NCBI GenBank assembly: GCA_029204225.1
Contig: CM055099.1
Span: 68,317,084-68,381,083, forward strand
DNA: 64,000 nt
Origin: Diphasiastrum complanatum
Lineage: Eukaryota > Streptophyta > Lycopodiopsida > Lycopodiales > Lycopodiaceae
Direction of reading: 5' to 3'
Position 1 is the first letter of the stretch. Each line of letters opens with the position of its first letter. Of the stretch, positions 23,318 to 33,245 are shown one piece after another. The position numbers were made by a program, and so were the translations under genes. Below the pieces are notes generated by a model. That model was not told the DNA's origin. It made no database searches and worked only from the letters and a program-made list of their open reading frames with translations.

Positions 23318-24054
23318 TGTGAAGAATTGAAAAAGATTATCTATGTTAGATATAGGGGTCTTATGTTTTTTACATCAAGCATCTAGGTGTAGGATGTTGA
23401 TAGGAATAAATTTGGCATAGATGGCAAATTATGCATTTCCACTTGTAATGCCACTATTGAGCCAAAATAGAGTAAGAGGCTAAACACTTGCTAATTAGAG
23501 TGTAGACAAGTGTAAAGTTTTTGTTTGATGAATTCCAAGAGGTCCAATAGGATATAGAGGTGGAACCTTGTGAGGTCCAATAGGAAATTGAGGTGTGCTT
23601 GAATATACTCCAATAGAATTAAGAGGTGCATAGATCAATGATCCAATAGGATCAAGAGGTGACAAAATGTGGTCCAATCATAGTTAAGCATAGTGGTAGC
23701 TCGTGGACCTACTAGTATCATTGTACTCCTCATTTTGAAGTCAATTGATTTGGTGATTTCATGGATTTTGTGAGTTATTGGATTTCTAGCTTTCTCTCTC
23801 TACCCGAGAGCTCTTGATGCATTTTCTCTCTCTACCCAAGGAGAGTAGCTTGTTTTTACTTAGATTATTTTTTGAATACTTCCCACACGTGTGAGTGAGA
23901 TTTGGAAGTGATTGAATGCATGTAGTAGTGTGTTTTTGCCATAGGATTCAAGATTGATCTTGAATCTCAATCTAGTCTTGATCTTGGTGCATCTACACAC
24001 CTTAGGAGATCACAAGTACATGTAGTGGACAGTCCACACGTGTGAAATTCAACA
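23318..24054 (+). repeat. Copia-B 5' LTR
   Basis: It starts TGTGAAGAATTG and ends ATTCAACA. Five CCAAT boxes lie in 23,543-23,678, most as TCCAATAG. CACACGTGTG occurs twice, at 23,883-23,892 and 24,035-24,044. The 60-codon frame on the minus strand comes from the CCAATAGG repeats and is not a gene. Confidence 0.96.
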
Positions 24055-24067
24055 TGGTATCAGAGCC
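24055..24067 (+). other. Copia-B primer-binding site
   Basis: TGGTATCAGAGCC directly follows the LTR end and matches initiator-Met tRNA. Confidence 0.93.
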
Positions 24068-24784
24068 TACCTAAGGTTACCATGCATTTTGATTCATCTA
24101 AGTGAAAAAATTTTCATCAATCTTGAGCTAGAAGTTGTCAAGGCCCATTTTCCTAGCTATCAATCTTGGATCAAAAGAGATCAAAAGGACATTGATTGGG
24201 TCTGACCTGGTACTCTACGGAATCAGGTGCTCAGACACGTGTGAGGAACATCCAATTTCAGTTTGGAAGTTCTCTCTCATGTTTGATCCATTTATCTTGC
24301 TTGATAGCTTGTTTGGAAGCTATTTTTGTTTAGTTTTTGTTGCAATCAGTTTCATTCCATTTGGTTGAGCCAATCAAAAGTTATAAGCTTTTGAAGAGGG
24401 TTAGGTAGGGCACCTAGACCTAGGTGGACACATTTGGTTTGGTCAAGAGATTGCTTGGTTGATCCAAAATCACAGTTCTATGCTTGCCAATCTCATCTAT
24501 ATGTGATCTAGGCACTGTTTTGAGATCTTAGCCATTTTGTTTCATGCAATATCATTGTATTTGAGTCAAATTTGGTTTCTTAGTGTATTTCACACGTGCT
24601 TGCCTATACTCCATCATTTGATGTGAAATAGATCTTGTTTTAGAGAGATTTGAGTAGCTAGTGAGAATCAATTCACAAATTGTTGTAAGATCTTTCATAG
24701 GAGGAGATAGTACTCAATTATTGGATCCTATTGAAAGTGTGTAACAACATTTATTGTTCATCATTTGAGTTTTCTTCACTTCAA
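24068..24784 (+). other. Copia-B 5' leader
   Basis: About 720 bases without a long frame. They contain ACACGTGTG at 24,235-24,243 and a half-site CACACGTGC near 24,591. These extend the palindrome motif outside the LTR. Confidence 0.7.
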
Positions 24785-27700
24785 ATGTCTTCAATGGGTT
24801 CATCCTTGTTGGAACCAAGTGAAAGATTGACCACTTCAAATTATTCAATTTGGAAAATGAGGATGGAGTCCATCTTGATCCTTCAAGACGTGATGGACAT
24901 AGTTCTTGGCCTTGAAGAAGAACCACAAGTTCTTCAAGAGGTTCAAAAATACAAAAAGAGAGCTAGGATGGCTCTCCACTACATTAAGATGAATGTCTCT
25001 AATGAGATATTGAGGGAGATAGGTACTTGTACAACAGCCAAAGAAGCTTGGGATTGTCTCAAGACTATCTATGAGGCTAAGAATACCTCTAGGCTTCTCA
25101 CTCTTAGGAATCAAATCTTTCAAAGTAGCCAAAAGAGTGATGAGAGTGCATCTAGTTATGTTTTGAGAGTAAAAGATATTCATAGAGAGCTTGCTTGTAT
25201 TGGTGATTCCATCAATCAAAATGAGCTAGTTCAAGTCATTCTCAATGGCTTGAGAAGTGAATTTGATAATCTTGTCCAATCCTATGCCATTAAGGAGGAG
25301 CTACCAAGTTTGGAGGCTCTCCAAAGTGTGCTAATTTCAGAAGAATCAAGACAAGAGTACAAGCTCTTGAGGATGGACAAGCTTTCTCTCACTCATAATG
25401 ATGGCAAAGCTCTCTTTGCCAAGGATAAGCACAAAGAGAGGAGCAAGAACCAACATCAACAATCCTCAAGCAAGGACAAAGTCAAATCCAAAGACAAAGA
25501 TGAAGAGGAAGATGATTCTTCTAATGCTTCATCATCCAAGCTCAAGAAGAAGAAGAAGATCAAGTGCTTTTATTGTGGCAAGAAAGGTCATTATGCCACC
25601 AATTTCTTCAAAAAGAAGAATCAACTCAAGCAAGCCAATATTACCAATGAGAAGGAAGACACTATTGCAAGTGATGGAGAGGGATCTCTTATGGTCTCTA
25701 GTTTCTCATCTACTCCTTTCAAGAAGGATGGCCTATGGTATATTGATAGTGGAGCCTCTTCACATATGTGTAGCTCCAAGGACTCTTTCTCTTCTATTGC
25801 ACCTTATGATGGAGTGAAGAAATCAATATACACTGCAAATGATTTTGAATGTCCTATTGAAGGCATAGGGAACATTCCCTTGAAGCTTGCATCCTCTAAA
25901 GTTCTTTATCTCTCTAGAGTTCTTTATGTACCTAAGCTTACCAAGAATCTTATTAGTGTTGGCCAATTGCTTGATAATGGCCTTGATGTAAAATTCAATG
26001 TTGATACTTGCACTATCAAGAAGAATGATGAGATACTTGCATTAGGATCTAGATTTGGTGGCATCTATAAACTAGATCCAAATGAGTATGTGAATGCTTG
26101 TAATGTTGCTCTTGTGAACAAGCTCTCTATGGAGGAATTATGGCATAGGAGGTTGGGACATCCCAACTACAAATCCATGCTCTCTATGATCAAAGAATCC
26201 AAAGCTATTGGCTTGCCAAAGTCATTCTCCAAGAAGATCAAGCCTTGTGAGGCTTGTGCTATTGCTAAATCTCACAAAAAGCCATTTACAAGATCTTCTA
26301 TCAAAAGCAAGCATCCTTTGGAGTTAATCCACTCGGATGTGCATTTCTCATCAACTACAAGCAAGGGAGGAGCCACTTGTTTTGTTACTTTCATTGATGA
26401 TTACACAAGATTCACTTGGATATATCTTCTTGCTTCAAAATCTATGGTGTTTGATCATTTCCTTATTTTCAAAGCTTATGTAGAGAAGCAATTTTCACTT
26501 AAGATTAAAGCTCTTAGAAGTGATGGAGGTGGTGAATATATCTCCAATAAATTTTAAGATTTTTGTGAGCTTGAAGGCATTAAAAGAGAGTTTTCTTGTG
26601 CCTACTCTCCATCTCAAAATGGAGTGGCCGAGAGAAAGAATAGATCTCTATGTGAATGTGCAAAATCTATGAGAATTGAGGCATCTTTGCCCAAAGATTT
26701 TTGGGGAGAAGCCATTAATTGTGCAAATTATCTTTGCAATAGGCTCCCACATATAGCTCTTGGAGGAAAGTCACCATATGAAATCTTATTTTTGAAGAAG
26801 CCTAAGGTTGATCACCTTAGAGTTTTTGGATGCTTATGCTTTGTTCATATTCCCTTGGAAACAAGGAAGAAGGAAAATCCTAGTGCATGCAAAGGGATCA
26901 TGGTTGGATACTCATCCACCAAGAAGGCCTATAGAGTCTTTATACTCTCTACTTCTCAAGTTATTGAAAGTAGAGATGTTGTCTTTCATGAAGATCAACA
27001 CTCATCATTTGAAGAGGCCGAGATCAAGAAATCTATGGATGCATCATCAATTATTGATTTTGAAGACAATCATGATGTGATGGGGTCGAGATTTGAAGAA
27101 GACTCTCCTCGGATTTTTTCACCAAGAAGATCCATGAGAGATAGATCTGAGCCTAAGAGGCTCTCATATGTTGACAAAGGCAAACAAGTGGATCTTGATT
27201 CCACTAATTATGTTTTTTATGTCTCTCATGAAGAGCCAAAGAATGTACAAGAGGCACTCAATACCAAGGAGTGGTATGATGCCATGAAGCAAGAGTATGA
27301 TGCATTGATCACCAACAATTCTTGGGAGCTTGTGGATCCTCCTTCCAACAAGCATGTGATTGGTTGCAAGTGGGTATTTCGGATCAAGTTCAATCATGAT
27401 GGCACCATCAACAAGCATAAAGCAAGATTATGTGCCAAAGGATTTGCTCAAATCCATGGTCTTGATTATGAGGAGACCTTTGCACCCGTTGCAAAGATGG
27501 TGACAATAAGAATTCTTATTTCTCTTGCTTGTTTTTTCAAGTGGAAGGTGTTCCAATTAGGTGTATCCAATGCTTTTCTAAATGGTTATCTTGAGGAGGA
27601 GATCTATATGGAACAACCTCAAGGATTCACCAAGGATGAGTCCAAAGTGTGCTTGCTCTTCAAAAGTCTTTATGGACTCAAGCAAGCACCAAGATCATGG

Positions 27701-28774
27701 TATTCAAGACTTAACTCTTTTCTTATCTCACTAGGATTTACTCTTAGTGACTATGATCCTTCCATGTATCTAAAGTTTGTTGATAGCAATATTGTCATTC
27801 TTCTAATTTATGTTGATGACATTATTCTTTGTGGAAGTTGTATCAAGCTAGTTGATGAAACCAAGCTAGCACTTGGATGTGAGTTTAAAATGCAAGATCT
27901 AGGAGAGATACATTACATCCTAGGCCTAGAAATTGATTTTTATGAAAATCATGTCTTTATATGCCAATCTAGATATGCCCACTCTATGTTGAAAAAATTC
28001 CATATGGAAAATTCTAAGAGCATAGATACTCCAATGGAGCAAATTGTAAAAGATCCTAATAAAGGTGATGAAAGATCCTTTGAGGACATCACACTTTTTA
28101 GGAGTCTTGTAGGCTCCTTGATTTGGCTTACCATTACTAGGCCCGATCTTAGTTTTTGTGTGCACAAATTGAGTCAATTTATGCAAGAACCTAAGATCCA
28201 TCATTGGAAGATGGCCAAGAGGATTCTAAGATATGTATCTTCATCTTGTGATTGTGGTCTACTTTATAAAAGTGAAGATCTATCCATTATTGGCTACTCG
28301 GATTCGGACTTTGCAAGTGACAAGATGGATCGAAAGTCTATTAGTGCATACACTATCTTTCTTGGAGGCAATCTAATATCTTGGCTTTCCAAAAAGCAAG
28401 ATACTATATCTCTCTCTTCATGTGAGGCCAAGTACAAAGCACTCACTACAACTACCAAAGAAGTGCTTTGGATCAAGAGGTTATTAATGGAACTAAAGTG
28501 CATCAAGGAGGATGATCTACCAATGATCAAGTGTGATAACATCTCGGCCCAAGCTCTTGCCAATAATCCCATATTTCATGCAAGAAGCAAGCACATAGAA
28601 GTGGCACACCATTTTGTGAGAGAAAAGCTTATTGGAGGAGAAATCTATTTGGAGCATGTCAACTCGTCCTCTTGTATTGCCGATCTACTCACCAAGCCTT
28701 TGAGCAAAAGTGCTTTCATCAAGCATAGATCTAATCTTGGAGTTATATCAAGATCAATGCTCAAATCTTCATAG
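24785..28774 (+). pseudogene. Copia-B gag-pol polyprotein, one premature stop and an RT active-site change
   Basis: The ATG at 24,785 opens MSSMGSSLLEPSERLTTSNYS; an upstream TTG extension is unlikely. In order: gag; a zinc knuckle with its last Cys replaced by Phe (CFYCGKKGHYATNF); protease (WYIDSGASSHM); HHCC finger (LWHRRLGHPNYKS ... CEACAIAKSH); integrase core with SDVHF, RSDGGGEYIS (DGGGE for the usual DNGGE) and QNGVAERKNRS; RT; and RNase H (SDSDFAS, SSCEAKY, CDNISAQ). A single in-frame TAA at 26,555-26,557 replaces what should be Glu between the second and third integrase catalytic residues. In RT the first catalytic motif reads [11 protein letters not shown], where QMDV is expected, so the catalytic Asp is Gly. 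YVDD is intact. Length, about 1330 codons, is normal. Confidence 0.95.
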
Positions 28775-28792
28775 ATAATTTTTGAGGAGGAG

Positions 28793-29529
28793 TGTGAAGA
28801 ATTGAAAAAGATTATCTATGTTAGATATAGGGGTCTTATGTTTTTTACATCAAGCATCTAGGTGTAGGATGTTGATAGGAATAAATTTGGCATAGATGGC
28901 AAATTATGCATTTCCACTTGTAATGCCACTATTGAGCCAAAATAGAGTAAGAGGCTAAACACTTGCTAATTAGAGTGTAGACAAGTGTAAAGTTTTTGTT
29001 TGATGAATTCCAAGAGGTCCAATAGGATATAGAGGTGGAACCTTGTGAGGTCCAATAGGAAATTGAGGTGTGCTTGAATATACTCCAATAGAATTAAGAG
29101 GTGCATAGATCAATGATCCAATAGGATCAAGAGGTGACAAAATGTGGTCCAATCATAGTTAAGCATAGTGGTAGCTCGTGGACCTACTAGTATCATTGTA
29201 CTCCTCATTTTGAAGTCAATTGATTTGGTGATTTCATGGATTTTGTGAGTTATTGGATTTCTAGCTTTCTCTCTCTACCCGAGAGCTCTTGATGCATTTT
29301 CTCTCTCTACCCGAGGAGAGTAGCTTGTTTTTACTTAGATTATTTTTTGAATACTTTCCACACGTGTGAGTGAGAGTTGGAAGTGATTGAATGCATGTAG
29401 TAGTGTGTTTTTGCCATAGGATTCAAGATTGATCTTGAATCTCAATCTAGTCTTGATCTTGGTGCATCTACACACCTTAGGAGATCACAAGTACATGTAG
29501 TGGACAGTCCACACTTGTGAAATTCAACA
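28793..29529 (+). repeat. Copia-B 3' LTR
   Basis: 737 bp, nearly identical to the 5' LTR. CACACGTGTG is kept at 29,359-29,368, but the second copy is changed to CACACTTGTG near 29,510. Confidence 0.96.
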
Positions 29530-29860
29530 CTTTTTATATTTTTTCTCAAATTTTTCTTACACATGGACCAATCAAAACACTCAAATTTGAAATCTACGTA
29601 ATGTAACTTTTTGAGTCCACATTTTGATTCCACACTAAAAATGGCATAACTTTTTAGTGGTAAGTCCAAATTTAGCAAAGTTTAGTGCATTAGGAAGCGC
29701 TCGACAAGAACTTTCCAGTGATATGTTAGAGTACATACTTCTGGGCTAGGATTAAAAAGTTATGGCAAGTCAAAAGTATTAGTGCTATAATATTTTAATA
29801 ATATAAACTACATCTTGCACGAATTCTTAAAGGGTCTTTTTGGAGCTCAAAGCTCCTCTA

Positions 29861-31577
29861 ATGCTTGAAAATGATCTTTTGGAAGATCAAAATCAAGTTC
29901 CAAAGGGGTCAAGAAGATCCACAAGGAGCAAGGCCGAGCCTTCAAGGCTCACATACTTTGAGAAAGGGAAGCAAAGGGAAGACACAACTCCTACCTCTTA
30001 CTCTTTTCTAACCACAATGCTTGAAGAGCCATCATGTTATGAAGATGCAAGTAGATCACAAATTTGGAGAGATGCAATGCAAGTAGAGTTTGATGCTTTG
30101 ATAGATAATCAAACTTGGAATCTTGTACACCTTCCATATGGGAAGAAGCCACTTACATGTAAGTGGATCTATAGATTAAAGTACAATCAAGATGGATCTA
30201 TAAGTAAGTACAAAGCTAGATTGGTTGCTAAGGGGTTTCTTCAAACTAAAGGCATAGATTATGAGAAAACTTTTGCACCTATAGCAAAGCTTGTAACTAT
30301 TAGATTGATCATATGTATTGCTACTTTGTTCAAGTGGAATCTCTATCAAATGGATGTGACCAATGCTTTCTCGAATCGCTACTTGGAGGAGGAAATATAC
30401 ATGTTGCAACCTGAGGGCTTCATCAAGGATGGTGAGGAGGACAAGGTTTGCCAGTTAAGGAAGAGCCTATATGGCTTGAAGCAAGCACCTGGAGCTTGGT
30501 ACTCTAGGTTGCATGATTTTCTCTACTTTCTTGGCTTTGTGATTAGCCCTTATGAGCCTTCTTTGTACATCAAATGTAATGATGGAAAGATCATCATTTT
30601 AGTTCTTGATGTTGATGATATCATTTTGATAGGAAATGATGGTGAAGGCATAAGAAAAGTTAAAGCTTCTTTGTCTAGTGAATTCAAGATGGTAGATCTA
30701 GGACTTCTAAAGTTTATACTTGGAATAGAAGTTGCTAGAGGTAGTGATTTTACTTTTATAAGTCAATCAAAGTATGCTACTTCCATTCTTGAAATTTTTG
30801 GCATGAAAGATTGTAAGGGGATTGACACCCCTATGGAGCAAGTTTGTAATGCTACTAATGACTGTGATGAAGCATCCTTTGAGGACATCACACTCTTTAG
30901 GAAGCTAGTAGGCTCCTTAATCTACTTGACAATCACTAGACCAAATTTGAGTTATAGTGTGAGAAAACTAAGTCAATATATGCAAGGTCCTTTGATGCAT
31001 CATTGGAAAAGTGCCAAGAGAGTGCTTAGATATGTCTCTTCTACTAGATTTTTTTTGGCATTCTCTATCAAGGATCTAACTTGTACTTGAGGGCATATTC
31101 GGATTCAAATTTTGTAGAAGACAAGATGGATAGAAGATCTATAAGTGCATTTGCCACCTTCCTTTGTGGAGGAGTGATATCTTGGCTTTTCAAAAAGCAA
31201 GATACAATTTCTCTTTCTTCTTGTGAGGCCGAGTACAAGGAATGACTTCAACAACCAAAGAACTCCTATGTCTAAGAAGATTTTTGGTGGAACCACAAGT
31301 GCTAAAGGCCGAGGAGATCCCTTGCATCTATTGTGACAATCAAGCTTCTCAACAAATTACCACCAATCCGATCTTCCATGCTAGAACAAATCATATTGAG
31401 ATAGCTCATCACTTTGTGAGGGAGAAGGTGCAATCCAAGGAGGTTCAACTTCGTCATGTGTTATCATCCGAGTGCATAGCTGATATTTTAACCAAACCTT
31501 TGGCTAAAGATCCATTTTTCAAGTTAAGAGATGCTCTTGGAGTTGTAGATAGATGTACATTAGACTTGCCAAGTTAG
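29861..31577 (+). pseudogene. Copia-A RT-RNase H (right half of the split element)
   Basis: After a linker with SRRSTRSKAEPSRLTYFEKGK the RT domain runs through [19 protein letters not shown] (first catalytic Asp kept) and LVLDVDDIILIG, where the usual YVDD is DVDD. RNase H follows with SDSNFVEDKMDRRS, SSCEAEYK and CDNQASQ, ending VDRCTLDLPS at a stop. Frameshifts lie near 31,090 and 31,240. It continues copia-A from 23,268 across the inserted MITE and copia-B. Confidence 0.92.
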
Positions 31578-31588
31578 AAGTGAGATGG

Positions 31589-31704
31589 TGTTAAAAATAT
31601 CACTTCCAACTTGATGTACTTTGTAGATCTTAAGATATTTTGATCTTCATAGGATCTCACACTTGTGGAGTCTGTTCCCACGTGTGAGTTTTAGTGCAAG
31701 CGTA
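31589..31704 (+). repeat. Copia-A 3' LTR start, truncated
   Basis: TGTTAAAAATATCAC begins 12 bases after the stop codon, following AGTGAGATGG. CCACGTGTG lies at 31,678-31,686. The LTR is cut at about 31,704 by gypsy-derived sequence. Confidence 0.7.
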
Positions 31705-31790
31705 GTTCGTGAAATGGGGCCTCAACTATGTTGGTCCTATTCATCCTACAACAAGAGGATCTCAGGCTAGATATATCATTCTTGCAACTG
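31705..31790 (+). pseudogene. Ty3/gypsy integrase scrap
   Basis: The plus strand reads KWGLNYVGPIHPTTRGSQA followed by RYIILAT. This matches the integrase core around the first catalytic Asp of the 11.5-kb gypsy element at 41.64-41.71 kb (GLDYVGPIHP), except that the catalytic Asp is Asn here. Only about 28 codons remain. Confidence 0.8.
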
Positions 31791-31889
31791 TTAGAAATAA
31801 TAAATGATAATGTTAGTTTCCCAAGGTTACTTTGACCCAAAAGGTTGAGACTTGTATAACCATGGGGTAGATTTATTATTAACTATATT

Positions 31890-32632
31890 AGGTTGAAATT
31901 CATGGAGAACAGGTTGGAGAAACTTATTGTATTGTTGAGAGAGATCAATAGGTCATCGTCACAGTTTCTTCCTCCATTGTGAGCATTGCTTTGTGTATTG
32001 TCTTCAAGCTCTTGTGTATGATCTTAGGTGCTATCCAAAAGTGGTAGGGTGTTGTTCCACGACCTGTTTGCTGTTATTTTTGGCTGCCATTAGTACCTTT
32101 TATTAGTTTCTTTTGTCTCTTGAATGCTTTGTCAAGTTCATGTGTATCAAAGGTAGCATTAGGATGCTTTGCCATTTCTAGCTTTTGTAGCTTGTTGTGC
32201 AAAGATCTTAGCCAGAACATTTGGGATCTTAGATCCATCCACTTTTTCACATCATCACCTTTGTCAGTATGATTAAATGGTCTGATCAACCAAAACCCTT
32301 GGTTTTCTTCAAACATGTTTCAATCCAACTACATTATCTATGAAAACTTCACCGTTGCTCAACAATCTCCATGTTGCTGGTTTCAATTTTTTTTATGCCT
32401 TTTGTGTCTCTCCGTAGTTGTTCTCCCATTCTATTCTGGTCCCATGAGCTGCAAATTACAATAGATCTCGATGTTGCTCCTCTCAAACTTTTTAAATGGG
32501 CTTCGTGGCTATCCATATTCTCCCCCAATTTTATTGTGGTCTCTTCAGGTACGGAAAAGTCCGGTTCTTCAAAACCCAAACAAAATCGATCGCCGAGAAG
32601 ATGTGACAAACTCATAGCAGTCACCCTGAAAA
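31890..32632 (-). pseudogene. Possible captured gene segment with exon-like blocks
   Basis: On the minus strand a splice-acceptor-like TTTTCTTTTCAG at about 32,633-32,645 precedes an open block to 32,349 (TAMSLSHLLGDRFCLGFEEP onward). A second open block, 32,316-32,074, begins MFEENQGFWLIRPFNHT and includes WMDLRSQMFWLRSLHNKLQK and KHPNATFDTHELDKAFKR. The two blocks are in different frames. Part of it (32,250-31,890) has a diverged inverted copy at 16,930-17,290. I do not recognise the protein. Exon-like structure suggests a host gene fragment carried by a transposon, but a retroelement 3' region is also possible. Confidence 0.45.
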
Positions 32633-32699
32633 GAAAATCAAATAGTACATGGGCACAACTACATTCATTTGCTTTGAGAAAACTCTCATGTAATATTAT

Positions 32700-33240
32700 G
32701 TTTATTTATCAATGAAAACTTTAACAATGTTTCATAATTTATTTATATTTCTATTACATAATTAGCGGTATTTATGTTCCTAATGCTTCGTACCTCCATG
32801 TTCCTGATGTATTGCAATCATGCATGTTAATAGTCTTTGAACATTATGATGCTAGCAACTTCGAAAAACAAACATTGAAGTATAATAATTCTATTTGTAA
32901 GATAAAATTTAAAAATAAATCAAGCCTAGTTTTAAGATTGCCAGTTAGCTTTATAACATAATACCACTACTTCATAAAATGCCAAGAAAAACTCGAGGAC
33001 TTTATGTTTTTGGGTGTTTTAATGCTCTATAATTATCATTCATATTTGTTTGTCTTACAGATATTAAGTTATAAATACGTACGTAAAAACCAATTTCTAC
33101 GTACATCATTTTCATTTTTTCATTTTATTTTAGACTGCTTTTGAAAGTCATAGAATAATAATATGAACTTGTAGTTCCTAAGACCCGTTCATGCAGGTGC
33201 TATTGCTGCTATCGCCATATATTTGTTTACGAATTTTCAA
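32700..33240. other. AT-rich stretch upstream of the Helitron gene
   Basis: Very AT-rich. A possible start (MPRKTRGLYVFG) is at about 32,989, and an acceptor-like TTGTCTTACAG lies near 33,050-33,060. It may be the promoter or first exon of the Helitron gene; no terminal Helitron motif was identified. Confidence 0.35.
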
Positions 33241-33245
33241 TCTCT

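Larger units (their letters stand above)
23318..29529 (+). mobile_element. Copia-B, young near-complete Ty1/copia retrotransposon
   Basis: In order: LTRs of 737 bp (23,318-24,054 and 28,793-29,529), primer site at 24,055, gag-pol 24,785-28,774, and purine tract GAGGAGGAG just before the 3' LTR. The target duplication CTTTT occurs at 23,313-23,317 and 29,530-29,534. The LTRs differ at about four positions by eye, marking a recent insertion relative to its neighbours. It landed inside a MITE that had already landed in copia-A. Confidence 0.97.
23269..29863. mobile_element. Short inverted-repeat element (about 0.38 kb) split by copia-B
   Basis: The left end 23,269-23,312 starts CATTAGAGGAG and contains CCAAAAAAGACCCTTTTT. 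The right end 29,820-29,863 is its imperfect reverse complement (AAAGGGTCTTTTTGG ... CTCCTCTAATG). The ends pair over about 43 bases. Excluding copia-B and one TSD copy, about 380 bases remain, with no coding capacity, which fits a MITE. It interrupts copia-A. The superfamily is uncertain; a TA duplication at the edges is possible but not proven. Confidence 0.7.

Noticed and set aside
23495-29152. A 60-residue Pro/Ile-rich frame repeated in both copia-B LTRs
   Set aside because: It comes from the CCAATAGG repeats of the LTR read on the minus strand.
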